Shown here: in pieces, positions 17,554 through 24,571 of the stretch
Position numbering within the stretch: position 1 is the stretch's first letter
Layout: every line of letters begins with the position of its first letter
Source: Agromyces mediolanus
Lineage (GTDB): Bacteria > Actinomycetota > Actinomycetes > Actinomycetales > Microbacteriaceae
NCBI RefSeq assembly: GCF_023715325.1
Contig: NZ_JAMBNX010000003.1
Coordinates: 1-64,000 of the forward strand
Reading direction: 5' to 3'
DNA length: 64,000 bases
Translations under genes and position numbers: made by a program
Notes under the pieces: generated by a model
Seen by the model: the letters and a program-made list of their open reading frames with translations, nothing else
The model's database searches: none
Told to the model about the DNA's origin: nothing

Positions 17554-17575
17554 TATCTGCGTATGAATGCAGATA
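17554..17575 (+). promoter_or_regulatory. Operator-like inverted repeat over the start of sensor gene copy 1
   Basis: The arms TATCTGC (17554-17560) and GCAGATA (17569-17575) are perfect complements separated by 8 nt that contain the ATG at 17563. The same repeat is conserved in the second copy although surrounding sequence has diverged. ArsR/SmtB regulators bind repeats of this kind. No ribosome site precedes the ATG, so the transcript may be leaderless. Confidence 0.6.
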
Positions 17576-17949
17576 ACAGGTGCGGGTTGTCGCCGGATAG
17601 TCAGTACGTTGAGTTGGCCGTTGAGGTCTTCTCGATGCTTGCTGATGCCACACGCATTCGGATCATCCTCGCGTTGCGCGATGAGGAGCTGTCGGTGAAC
17701 CATCTCGCGGACATCGTCGACAAGTCGCCGGCGGCTGTTTCGCAGCATCTCGCGAAGCTGCGGCTGGCGCGGATCGTGGCGACTCGGCAGGAAGGCACGC
17801 GGGTGTTCTATCGGCTCGCGAACGAGCACGCCCGCCAGCTCGTTGCCGACGCCATCTTCCAGGCCGAGCACGCGCTCGACCAGAACCCGGCGCACCACCG
17901 CGCCGCGATGCCGAGCATTGCGCCGGTAGGGAGCATCACGGGTGCTTGA
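17563..17949 (+). CDS. ArsR/SmtB metal-sensing repressor, KmtR type (copy 1)
   Basis: Winged-helix repressor of 128 aa. The recognition helix region is SVNHLADIVDKSPAAVSQHLAKLR. The C-terminal part has His, then Glu-His 13-14 residues later in FQAEH, then His-His 8-9 residues after that in NPAHH. This spacing matches the nickel/cobalt ligands recalled for mycobacterial KmtR (His88, Glu101, His102, His110, His111). Metal-free protein would repress its own promoter. Copy 2 at 18125 differs in only four residues. The stop overlaps the remnant of a transporter start, so this copy no longer drives a full transporter. Role as Ni/Co sensor is inferred. Confidence 0.88.
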   Translation: MNADNRCGLSPDSQYVELAVEVFSMLADATRIRIILALRDEELSVNHLADIVDKSPAAVSQHLAKLRLARIVATRQEGTRVFYRLANEHARQLVADAIFQAEHALDQNPAHHRAAMPSIAPVGSITGA

Positions 17950-17998
17950 GATTCTCGGCAACCGGTCGTACGCGAAGCGAGAGGCTCGGGGCGGGTGA
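17942..17998 (+). pseudogene. Truncated 5' fragment of the MFS transporter gene
   Basis: The GTG at 17942 opens a frame (MLEILGNRSYAK...) whose first 12 codons match the start of the intact transporter at 18504 (MLEVLRSPSYAK). The similarity then stops, and six codons later the frame ends at TGA. It overlaps the sensor stop by 8 nt exactly as the intact gene does. It is the relic of a second transporter copy, deleted or left incomplete by the duplication. Confidence 0.75.
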
Positions 17999-18115
17999 GT
18001 GGTGGTGCCCATTCCTTGCATGTGTTGAATTACTGATGGTGAAGTCAGTTACTCGTTCTTCCAGAACTCTCTGACTTGTCCGCCTGGATTGGCGGTTTGG
18101 CGTCGTTAATGCAAC

Positions 18116-18137
18116 TATCTGCGTATGAATGCAGATA
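18116..18137 (+). promoter_or_regulatory. Operator-like inverted repeat over the start of sensor gene copy 2
   Basis: Identical in sequence to the repeat at 17554-17575: TATCTGC and GCAGATA with an 8-nt spacer containing the ATG at 18125. Conservation across copies that otherwise differ nearby supports function as the repressor binding site. Confidence 0.6.
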
Positions 18138-18511
18138 ACAAGTGTGGGCTGTCGCCGGATAGTCAGTACGTTGAGCTCGCCGTCGAGGTGTTCTCGATGC
18201 TCGCGGATGCCACTCGCATTCGGATCATCCTCGCGTTGCGCGATGAGGAGCTGTCGGTCAACCATCTCGCGGACATCGTCGACAAGTCTCCGGCGGCCGT
18301 TTCGCAGCACCTCGCGAAGCTGCGCCTGGCTCGGATCGTGGCGACTCGGCAGGAGGGCACTCGGGTGTTCTATCGGCTCGCGAATGAGCACGCTCGTCAG
18401 CTGGTCGCCGACGCCATCTTCCAGGCCGAGCACGCGCTCGATCAGAACCCGGCGCACCATCGCGCTGCGATGCCGGCCGCTGCGCCGGTGAGGAGCATCA
18501 CTGGTGCTTGA
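18125..18511 (+). CDS. ArsR/SmtB metal-sensing repressor, KmtR type (copy 2)
   Basis: Near-identical protein to copy 1 (128 aa, 124 identical residues), retaining the winged-helix core and the full KmtR-type ligand set (His, Glu-His, His-His). DNA differences are almost all silent, pointing to selection on both proteins. It overlaps the intact MFS gene by 8 nt, so sensor and exporter are co-transcribed from the operator-bearing promoter. The likely circuit is that excess Ni(II) or Co(II) releases the repressor and the exporter is made. The two copies can probably mix as heterodimers. Confidence 0.88.
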   Translation: MNADNKCGLSPDSQYVELAVEVFSMLADATRIRIILALRDEELSVNHLADIVDKSPAAVSQHLAKLRLARIVATRQEGTRVFYRLANEHARQLVADAIFQAEHALDQNPAHHRAAMPAAAPVRSITGA

Positions 18512-19742
18512 GGTTCTCCGGAGCCCGTCGTACGCGAAGCTCTTCTGCGCTCAGGTCGTCGCTCTCCTTGGCACGGGGCTACTGACGATTGCGCTCGGGT
18601 TGCTCGCGTTCGACATCGCCGGTGGTGACGCCGGCGTCGTTCTCGGCACAGCGCTCACGATCAAGATGCTGGCGTACGTCGGCGTCGCCCCGGTCGTCGC
18701 TGCGCTCACTGGTCACCTGCCGCGCAAGCTCGTCCTCATCGCAGCTGATGTGCTTCGTGCTGCGGTCGCGATCAGTCTCCCGTTCGTTACCGAAGCGTGG
18801 CAGATCTTCATCCTCATCTTCGTCTTGCAGGCCGCGTCAGCGACGTTCACGCCCGCCTTCCAGGCGGTGATTCCGGAAGTGCTCCCTGACGAGGGGCAGT
18901 ACACGCGGGCCTTGTCCCTGTCACGTCTCGCGTACGACCTCGAAGCGTTGGTGAGTCCGATGCTCGCTGCGGCGCTGCTGACGGTCATCACCTACAACAA
19001 CCTTTTCGTCGGCACCTTCCTCGGCTTCATCGGGTCCGCGGCGCTCGTGATCGCGACCAAGTTCCCGAAGATCGCCCCTGCCGAACCGGCTCCCTTCTTC
19101 GAACGGCTGACCAGCGGGGTGCGCGTGTTCTGGCGGACGCCGGAGTTGCGGAGCCTGCTCGCGATGAACCTCGTCGTGGCGACCTCGACGGCGATGGTCA
19201 TCGTGAACACCGTGGTGCTCGTGCAGGGGCTCCTCGGGCGGCCCCAGACCGATGTCGCGCTCCTCTTGGCCGCCTACGGCGCCGGGTCCATGGTCGTGGC
19301 GCTCGGGCTGCCGAAAGTGCTCGACCGGATCCGTGATCTCAAGGTCATGCTCGCCGGCGCTATTGCGCTTCCGGTTGGGTTGGTCGCGGCGGCCATCTTC
19401 ATCGGGATGCCTGCGTCGACTGGAACGTGGGGCGCGCTCATCGCGACGTGGTTCTACCTCGGCGCGGCGACCTCGTTGCTGCTCACACCGTCGGCTCGAC
19501 TGCTTCGGCGGGCATCCGACGTGGGGACTCGCCCGGCGGTGTTCGCTGCGCAGTTCTCGCTGTCGCATGCGTGCTTCATCATCACGTACCCCTTGGCGGG
19601 CACGCTCGGTGCTCTGCTCGGTCTCCCGGCTGTGGCCCTCGTCCTCGCCGCAATCGGCACCGCTGCCGCGGCCCTTGCCTGGCTTGGTGCTCGCCGGGCC
19701 TCCTCACCGGCAGGCAGCGAGCTCGCTCAGTCGGGCGCCTAG
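18504..19742 (+). CDS. MFS efflux transporter, probable metal exporter
   Basis: Major facilitator protein of 412 aa with about 12 hydrophobic segments. The loop after helix 2 reads LTGHLPRKLVLIAADVLRA, a variant of the MFS GxxxDRxGRK loop, and the layout resembles the MFS_3/enterobactin-exporter and NreB-like branch. GTG start at 18504 overlaps the upstream KmtR-type sensor gene. Because that sensor carries Ni/Co ligands, export of nickel or cobalt is the best inference, by analogy with NreB transporters; a drug exporter is the alternative. Its stop lies only 13 bp from the stop of the convergent recombinase-like gene. Confidence 0.82.
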   Translation: MLEVLRSPSYAKLFCAQVVALLGTGLLTIALGLLAFDIAGGDAGVVLGTALTIKMLAYVGVAPVVAALTGHLPRKLVLIAADVLRAAVAISLPFVTEAWQIFILIFVLQAASATFTPAFQAVIPEVLPDEGQYTRALSLSRLAYDLEALVSPMLAAALLTVITYNNLFVGTFLGFIGSAALVIATKFPKIAPAEPAPFFERLTSGVRVFWRTPELRSLLAMNLVVATSTAMVIVNTVVLVQGLLGRPQTDVALLLAAYGAGSMVVALGLPKVLDRIRDLKVMLAGAIALPVGLVAAAIFIGMPASTGTWGALIATWFYLGAATSLLLTPSARLLRRASDVGTRPAVFAAQFSLSHACFIITYPLAGTLGALLGLPAVALVLAAIGTAAAALAWLGARRASSPAGSELAQSGA

Positions 19743-19755
19743 GTCTCAGCTGGGG

Positions 19756-21294
19756 TCAAGGTCGATGGGCGTGCTGTTTCGCGTCGACGTACCGCGCCAT
19801 GTGGGATCCGGATCGCTCGGCATGCTGAGCGAGGGTCTTCGGCGAATACCCGAGCAAATCGGAAAGCGACGCTACGTCGATGAGTGCGGTGAGCTGTTTC
19901 AAGGTCGTGTTCCGGGTGCGCTGCGGGTCGATACCCAGCGTGTTGAGCCGCTGCTGCAGGGTGGGAACTGACAGGTGCCGGCCGGCACGGTAACCCGGGA
20001 ACAGCCAGTCGGTGCCGGTGTTCGTGGTCATTCCGTCGCGGTCCTCGAGCTGTCGCCAGAACATGGGCGCGAGAGGTTCGGGGATCTCGCTCACGTTCAC
20101 ACCGAGCCGGATGAACATGCCGTCCGGGCGTAGCTCGAGCTGATCCGCTGTGAGTCTGACGATGCGGGTGAGCGGTGTCGCCCAAAGGAGGTGGATGAGT
20201 GCGGCGACTCTGGTGCTGAGCGCGACTTGTTCGAACTCGACCGCGTTGCGGATCGCTTGGATGCGCTGCGCCTGCGTGAGTGTGGGCAGGGTGATCGCCT
20301 TGCGCGGCGGGACGTAGAGCTTCCGTGATCCGCCACGACCGCGCGCGAACCAGCCGATGAAGTGCTTGATTTGGAAACGTGTCGTGACCGCACCATCCAG
20401 GTAGGCGTCGATGTCTTCCTGGTGGAATGTGGCGACGGTTCGCTCCCGGGCCTGTTCGACCCAGATGAGGAACTTGCCAGCCTCAGTGATCTGCTGTCGT
20501 GCGTTCCGGCAGGCGATGTCCATGTTCGCGACGCCGACGCGCTCACGTAGCCGGTTCAGGTGATGCCACCGGGCGTACTGCTCGATGATCGACGCCACGT
20601 CAGGATCGGGCTGCAGCTCACGTAGGCGGGCGTCGACCCAGCCTTCGAAGATCGCCAGGTGCCGATCCGCGGGGGCGACCATGAGGCGGTTGTGGATGAG
20701 GATTTCACGAAGGTGCTCCACCGAATGCCCGCGCGGCAATGCGTTGAACGCCTCCGGGGTGAGGTCGAGTTCTCTGTCGCCGATCTTCCTGAGCAACTCG
20801 TGGGCCTTCTCGCCTCGCATCCAGGTGTAGATGCTCTCAGGCCGTGTTGACTCGACGAACACTTGGATCAGTCGTTTGATGCGTAGATCTGGGGGAGTGG
20901 TGGGCTTGAGGAGCTCGGTCAGGTCGGCCTCGATGACGCAGCGGGCACATTGGCCGTTGCGGAACCGCTCGGCTTCGACGCCGCACCTGTCGCAGGTCAT
21001 GTTGGTCGTGATGCCGGCGCAGTCTCGGCAGATCGGCTTGGCGTGCTCGTCGCGGCCCGGGAGCAGGCGGTCGTCGCCGCAGCCCGCGCACACCCCGTAC
21101 GTGTGGGCCGCTTCCCTGAAGCAGATGCCGCAGATCGCTCCATCCGGCCAGCGGACGCGAATCTTGGCGCTCATGCGCCCGCACCGGTCGCAGTGCTTCT
21201 CGCCCTCGGATCGTGGTCGCCCGCGTGGCTCCGGCGGTGTGAGCGAGTTCAACGTAGCCGGCCGGACGCGGCCGTACTCGCGGGGTCTAGCCAT
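19756..21294 (-). CDS. Zinc-ribbon protein with degenerate tyrosine-recombinase domain
   Basis: Third gene of a coupled recombinase set, 512 aa. The N-terminal 125 residues hold several CxxC knuckles (CDRCG, CGICF, CAGCG, CRDCAG, CDRCG, CARC), enough for two or three zinc ribbons. The C-terminal third aligns with tyrosine recombinases: TRIVRL matches box I and DLLGYSPKTLAQHAERSG...ARY matches box II. However, the HxxR histidine is Gln (QRTR), the LLGH histidine is Tyr, and the final Tyr is mis-spaced. It is therefore probably a non-catalytic DNA-binding partner. It overlaps the preceding HTH gene by 8 nt. Similar trios occur in other Actinobacteria; function not established. Confidence 0.7.
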   Translation of the reverse strand: MARPREYGRVRPATLNSLTPPEPRGRPRSEGEKHCDRCGRMSAKIRVRWPDGAICGICFREAAHTYGVCAGCGDDRLLPGRDEHAKPICRDCAGITTNMTCDRCGVEAERFRNGQCARCVIEADLTELLKPTTPPDLRIKRLIQVFVESTRPESIYTWMRGEKAHELLRKIGDRELDLTPEAFNALPRGHSVEHLREILIHNRLMVAPADRHLAIFEGWVDARLRELQPDPDVASIIEQYARWHHLNRLRERVGVANMDIACRNARQQITEAGKFLIWVEQARERTVATFHQEDIDAYLDGAVTTRFQIKHFIGWFARGRGGSRKLYVPPRKAITLPTLTQAQRIQAIRNAVEFEQVALSTRVAALIHLLWATPLTRIVRLTADQLELRPDGMFIRLGVNVSEIPEPLAPMFWRQLEDRDGMTTNTGTDWLFPGYRAGRHLSVPTLQQRLNTLGIDPQRTRNTTLKQLTALIDVASLSDLLGYSPKTLAQHAERSGSHMARYVDAKQHAHRP

Positions 21295-21628
21295 CGTCTC
21301 GGGTGACGCGGGCGCGGACGGGCCGGTAGTTACGCAGATCGGGAACGCCTGGATCTCCGTTCGCGACGCGCTTCTGGCGGATGGTGCGGGCGTCTGCCGC
21401 GGTGAAGGTCACCAGATCATTCACCTCGCAATGCAGGATGTCGCACAGCGCCACGAGAACCTTGAACGCGATCCGTTCCGGGTCCTGTGCCACCAAGCGG
21501 TAGACCTGCGAGGCCGACAATGTGATTCCTCGCTCGCGAAGCGGTTCGACCAACTGGGTGCTGCTGGTGATGTGCTGCCTAGCCATCAGCTCGCGGATTC
21601 GCCACTGGTACTCGATCTCGCGTCTCAT
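21287..21628 (-). CDS. Xre-type helix-turn-helix protein
   Basis: Small DNA-binding protein of 113 aa. Residues about 10-75 fit a Cro/CI-like HTH (IRELMARQHITSSTQLVEPLRERGITLSASQVYRLV...ALCDILHCEVNDLV). The C-terminal tail is basic. The ATG overlaps the stop of the tyrosine recombinase as ATGA, and its own stop overlaps the next gene, so all three are translated as a unit. It may control element expression or act as an excision/directionality factor, in analogy to the small third protein of Tn554-like systems. Confidence 0.8.
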   Translation of the reverse strand: MRREIEYQWRIRELMARQHITSSTQLVEPLRERGITLSASQVYRLVAQDPERIAFKVLVALCDILHCEVNDLVTFTAADARTIRQKRVANGDPGVPDLRNYRPVRARVTRDDG

Positions 21629-22803
21629 GATGCGCCCCGATTCTTCTTGCGGTTGGGTGGGAGCGGCGGCCGCGGCGGAAGCCTGAGCTTTCGCTTCGGC
21701 AAGGCGACCGCGGTGCCGGTCGCCTCAAGCATCTCCCGGTGCACTCGGGCGAGCTCAGCGATCTGGAAATCGGCCGCCGGGAGGGTGTAGATCGACGTTG
21801 TCGCAGCGTGCTCGTGTCCGAGCTGCATCTGGATGAACTTGATGTCATACCGATAGGACGTGAGCAGATGCGTCGCATACGAACGGCGCAGCGAGTGGAA
21901 ATCGAGTCCCGGAGGAAAGCCGAGTTCATCGACGCAATCGCTGATCCGTTGCCAGAGGTGGTTCGCCGACACCACGCTGCCCGTGTTGGTCGGAAACAGA
22001 TCCGTGAGCGGTTCGCCGTAGCGGGGGAGGACGTTGTTCGTCCAGTCCTCGGCGACCTCGGCGGCCCACTGCCACACCGTCAGCACGTTTCGCGGCTTGA
22101 ACACCTGGCCGGCCTTCGCCTTCCCGAATCGCACGTGCAGGTTGCCGAAGTCGCCGAAGTAGGGTGTGCGAGCGTTCGCGGAGAAGTCAACGATCTGCAG
22201 CCGCCGAACCTCGGTGACGCGGAGCCCCCACCCGTACGCGATCTTGCAGGCCGCGGCGTCTCTGAGCACCGTCAGGGCGCCGCTGCGCCCGGACTCGAGC
22301 ACGCGCACATACTCCACGTCGAGGAGATCGAAGAGCTGCTGGAGCTCGTCCTCAGTGAATGCCCGCTTCTCGGGCCTGGCCTCGTTGGTCTGTGAGTGCG
22401 TGATCCGGTTGAATTCGTTGACGACCTGCGAGAAAACCTGGCCGAACATCTGAGCCGAGCGCACGCTCCAGTCGTACGCCGGGCTCGTCGCGAAGTCGCA
22501 GAATGCCTCGATCATGCCCTGATACGCGCGCAGCGTGGACTGTGCCAACCCTCGAACCGAACGAAGATGATCGAACCAGTCGGTCGCGTCGCCCACGTTC
22601 CACTCCCAGGGGAACTTGCCCGCCGAGTCACACAGGCGGAACACCACCGAACGACTCGTGCGCACGTAGCCTGCCTTGATGCCGCGCGAGCGCAACGACG
22701 CCGCCCACGCGTCAAGAACCTCTTCGAGGAAGACGTCAGGGTCTGGAGCAGCCCCGGGAACAGGCAGGAATGAAAGCGTCCCGCCGCCATCAGAACCCAC
22801 CAT
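21625..22803 (-). CDS. Tyrosine recombinase / integrase
   Basis: Site-specific recombinase of 392 aa with an N-terminal SAM-like core-binding domain (about 20-130) and a C-terminal catalytic domain. The active set looks complete: Arg in GLRVTEVRRL, HxxR in HSLRRSYATHL, His in LGHEHAAT and the nucleophile Tyr in TSIYTLP. I chose the ATG at 22803; the frame can also start at a TTG at 22827, but that lies inside a palindrome. First gene of the three-gene module. It is not next to a tRNA, so any attachment site must be sought in the repeat-rich DNA upstream. Confidence 0.87.
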   Translation of the reverse strand: MVGSDGGGTLSFLPVPGAAPDPDVFLEEVLDAWAASLRSRGIKAGYVRTSRSVVFRLCDSAGKFPWEWNVGDATDWFDHLRSVRGLAQSTLRAYQGMIEAFCDFATSPAYDWSVRSAQMFGQVFSQVVNEFNRITHSQTNEARPEKRAFTEDELQQLFDLLDVEYVRVLESGRSGALTVLRDAAACKIAYGWGLRVTEVRRLQIVDFSANARTPYFGDFGNLHVRFGKAKAGQVFKPRNVLTVWQWAAEVAEDWTNNVLPRYGEPLTDLFPTNTGSVVSANHLWQRISDCVDELGFPPGLDFHSLRRSYATHLLTSYRYDIKFIQMQLGHEHAATTSIYTLPAADFQIAELARVHREMLEATGTAVALPKRKLRLPPRPPLPPNRKKNRGAS

Positions 22804-22820
22804 CGGACACCACCGCCTCG

Positions 22821-22847
22821 CCTGCAAATATTGCAGGATTCCTGCAG
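22821..22847. repeat. CCTGCAA palindrome and direct repeat next to the recombinase start
   Basis: CCTGCAA (22821-22827) and TTGCAGG (22831-22837) form a perfect 7-bp inverted repeat with a 3-nt centre, and a third copy CCTGCAG follows at 22841-22847. Inverted 7-bp arms beside an integrase gene fit a recombinase core site or an operator for the HTH protein. Confidence 0.45.
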
Positions 22848-23019
22848 AAATCGCAATGGGTGGATCCGGAAAACCAGATCAGAGGGTAAATCCAAAGGGA
22901 TCGTCAGCAGTTGAATTCCGACCGGCGTTGCTGGATGCGTGAGGCGCCCGAGAACGGAGTAATTCCTGGTCAAGCGCGATTAATGCAAGCGGGGAAGGGG
23001 ATCAGCCGGTTCTCAAGAT

Positions 23020-23035
23020 CCTGCAATTCCTGCAA
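23020..23035. repeat. Two direct CCTGCAA repeats
   Basis: CCTGCAA occurs at 23020-23026 and again at 23029-23035, the same heptamer as in the palindrome about 190 bp away. The 9-bp periodicity resembles arm-type binding sites. Confidence 0.4.
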
Positions 23036-23056
23036 GTTCTGGATTTACGTTCGGAC

Positions 23057-23070
23057 ATAATGTGCATTAT
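23057..23070 (+). promoter_or_regulatory. AT-rich palindrome, possible promoter or operator of the downstream orphan gene
   Basis: ATAATG-TG-CATTAT is a perfect 14-bp palindrome in otherwise GC-rich DNA, 52 bp before the ATG of the next gene. CATAAT within it resembles a -10 element. A -35 element is not obvious. Confidence 0.35.
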
Positions 23071-23122
23071 CGGCGTACTGTAACTCGCAGGAACAGACGG
23101 CGCGCCACGCTACATTCGTCAA

Positions 23123-23401
23123 ATGGCAGCGCTGCACGTCACGGGTTCGGATGTCGTGCATCTCGATCGTCTGACGTTCATGTGGGTGCAGTTGGTTCGG
23201 TTCGATCTCGACGTGTCGAAGTCGGACAGTGAGCTGCTCGAGCTGCTGATCTCGAGCCCTGGGTACGGTCACCGGCTCAGGAATCCCGACGAATTCCGGC
23301 ACGAGTATAGCTGGGTCACCGGAGCGCTCGGGTTCCACGAATTCGTCGCAATCGATCGACGATCAGGAGTGCTCCATCTTGTCGTCGCGTGCGACGACTG
23401 A
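23123..23401 (+). CDS. Hypothetical protein
   Basis: A 92 aa soluble protein without recognisable motifs, mixed acidic/hydrophobic (begins MAALHVTGSDVVHLDRL, with HRLRNPDEFRHEYSW in the middle). The ATG lacks a clear ribosome site but lies 52 bp downstream of an AT-rich palindrome. It flanks the recombinase module and may be cargo or the first native gene after it. It converges with the gene ending at 23414. No family recognised. Confidence 0.55.
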   Translation: MAALHVTGSDVVHLDRLTFMWVQLVRFDLDVSKSDSELLELLISSPGYGHRLRNPDEFRHEYSWVTGALGFHEFVAIDRRSGVLHLVVACDD

Positions 23402-23413
23402 GGCGAGTTCCGC

Positions 23414-23755
23414 TCAATGGTCGATGTGGATGACTCCGCCGAGTGCGGCCCACTCCCCTAGGAACTCGCTCGTGAGCGCGTAGGCGAGCTGCTCGTGGGC
23501 ATCGGAAATGAAGCTGATCCGCAGCACGAGCTCGACGCCGTCGCGTCCGCCTGGGATCTCGAGGGCGGCGGCTGCCCGGGCGGCATCGCCGAGCACGTGG
23601 TCCAGTCGGCGCTGCCGTTCGCGCCAATCTCCGCCCGGAATTCGCTCCAGGTCGATGAGATGGTGTGCTCGGCCGTCGAGGCCGAGTTCTCGCGCGCGTT
23701 CAGCGGTCTCGACGAAGTAGCTCGCCGAGACGAGCAAGTACCCGGGCTCGGTCAA
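23414..23755 (-). CDS. Hypothetical protein coupled to a small membrane protein
   Basis: A soluble 113 aa protein (LLVSASYFVETAERARELGLDGRAHHLIDLERIPGGDWRER...). Unknown family. The TTG start at 23755 is supported by its overlap with the upstream stop as TTGA; no ATG is available nearby. The conserved-looking C-terminus (LRISFISDAHEQLAYALTSEFLGEWAALGG) suggests a folded domain, but no function can be assigned. It is likely made together with the 62-aa membrane protein. Confidence 0.6.
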   Translation of the reverse strand: MTEPGYLLVSASYFVETAERARELGLDGRAHHLIDLERIPGGDWRERQRRLDHVLGDAARAAAALEIPGGRDGVELVLRISFISDAHEQLAYALTSEFLGEWAALGGVIHIDH

Positions 23756-23940
23756 TGCGGGCCGAGCGCTTCGCCGGCGGTGTGCGCGGCCGCGATGGCG
23801 TCGCTGTGCGAACGCTCCCCCGAGATTGCCGCATCCGCATCGCCGCCATGGTGGCGAGTGCGCCTGACTCGGACCGTCAGTACTGTGGCGCCGACGAGCA
23901 GAAGAAGTGCGAACCCGCCGAGCCAGAAGATGAGTTCCAT
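23752..23940 (-). CDS. Small single-pass membrane protein
   Basis: A 62 aa protein with one N-terminal membrane helix (LIFWLGGFALLLLVGATVLTV), a basic stop-transfer stretch (RVRRTRHHGG) and a hydrophilic tail, so an N-out, C-in topology is likely. ATG at 23940 with GGGGGAG upstream. Its stop overlaps the start of the next gene, making a two-gene unit. Function unknown. Confidence 0.65.
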   Translation of the reverse strand: MELIFWLGGFALLLLVGATVLTVRVRRTRHHGGDADAAISGERSHSDAIAAAHTAGEALGPH

Positions 23941-24039
23941 GCCGCTCCCCCCGCTCCCGTGAGCGAGAGCATACGCGCGATGCGCGAAGAATGGAAGAGC
24001 AGCCTCCGATTCGCGCTGCGGTCGCGGTAGCGTCGAAGC

Positions 24040-24555
24040 ATGGCCTTCACGATTCGCGCCGCGACCAGCTCCGACTTCGCTGCGACCGAGGAGATCGAGC
24101 GGGACGCGGATCAGCGCTTCGTCGAACGTTTCGAAGCGCGTGACTGGCCGCCGGCGAGCTCCGCGGAGGCGCGCGCTGCGGCGCCCGGATTCACCCTCGT
24201 CGCCGAGGCGAGTTCGCCTCAGGCGGAGGGGGCGGAGATCCTGGGCTTCGTGCAGGTGCTCGAGGTCGCGGGGCAGGCCCATCTCGAACAGCTGTCGGTG
24301 CGCCCGTCCATGGGCCGGCGCGGGATCGGCGGGCAGCTGGTCGAAGCGGCTGCCGCCGAGGCGATGGCCCGCGGCTACGCGATGCTGACCCTCCGCACCT
24401 ACGTGGACGTGCCCTGGAACGGCCCGTTCTACCTGCGCCACGGTTTCGTCGAGAGCGAGCCGGCGACGGAGTTCGAACGGAGCCTGCTGCCGATCGAAGC
24501 GGCGCTCGGACTGAACGCGTACGGCCGCCGCGTGCAGATGACCCGGGGGCGTTGA
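24040..24555 (+). CDS. GNAT-family N-acetyltransferase
   Basis: A 171 aa acetyltransferase. Acetyl-CoA loop MGRRGIGGQLVEAA near residue 90 and the terminal NGPFYLRHGFVE stretch are typical GNAT motifs; the last is common in members acetylating small molecules. ATG start, single gene, convergent with the APH-family gene 16 bp away. Substrate unknown. It is unrelated in detail to the two GNATs at 12.8-13.9 kb. Confidence 0.85.
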   Translation: MAFTIRAATSSDFAATEEIERDADQRFVERFEARDWPPASSAEARAAAPGFTLVAEASSPQAEGAEILGFVQVLEVAGQAHLEQLSVRPSMGRRGIGGQLVEAAAAEAMARGYAMLTLRTYVDVPWNGPFYLRHGFVESEPATEFERSLLPIEAALGLNAYGRRVQMTRGR

Positions 24556-24571
24556 CACGGATCGGCCCAGA

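Larger units (their letters stand above)
17494..17977 (+). repeat. First copy of tandem duplication (promoter, regulator, transporter start)
   Basis: About 485 bp that recur at 18055-18539. The copy spans upstream promoter DNA, the whole metal-sensor gene and about 12 codons of a transporter gene, after which homology ends abruptly. The two sensor reading frames differ at roughly 33 of 387 bases, mostly at third codon positions, so the duplication is not recent. Confidence 0.85.
18055..18539 (+). repeat. Second copy of tandem duplication
   Basis: Counterpart of 17494-17977, offset by about 562 bp. Here the homologous segment continues into an intact transporter gene, so this copy is the complete functional unit. 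Confidence 0.85.
22804..23122. other. Repeat-rich non-coding stretch upstream of the recombinase module
   Basis: About 320 bp of noticeably lower GC than its surroundings with no gene. It holds several CCTGCAA-type heptamers (22821-22847 and 23020-23035) and a 14-bp AT-rich palindrome (23057-23070). It is the likely control region of the recombinase genes and possibly the element end or recombination site. Confidence 0.6.

Noticed and set aside
19743-19755. Left end of a mobile element between the MFS gene and the recombinase trio
   Set aside because: Only 13 bp separate the two stops and no copy of the CCTGCAA repeats is seen there, so no boundary can be placed. The element could equally include the transporter.
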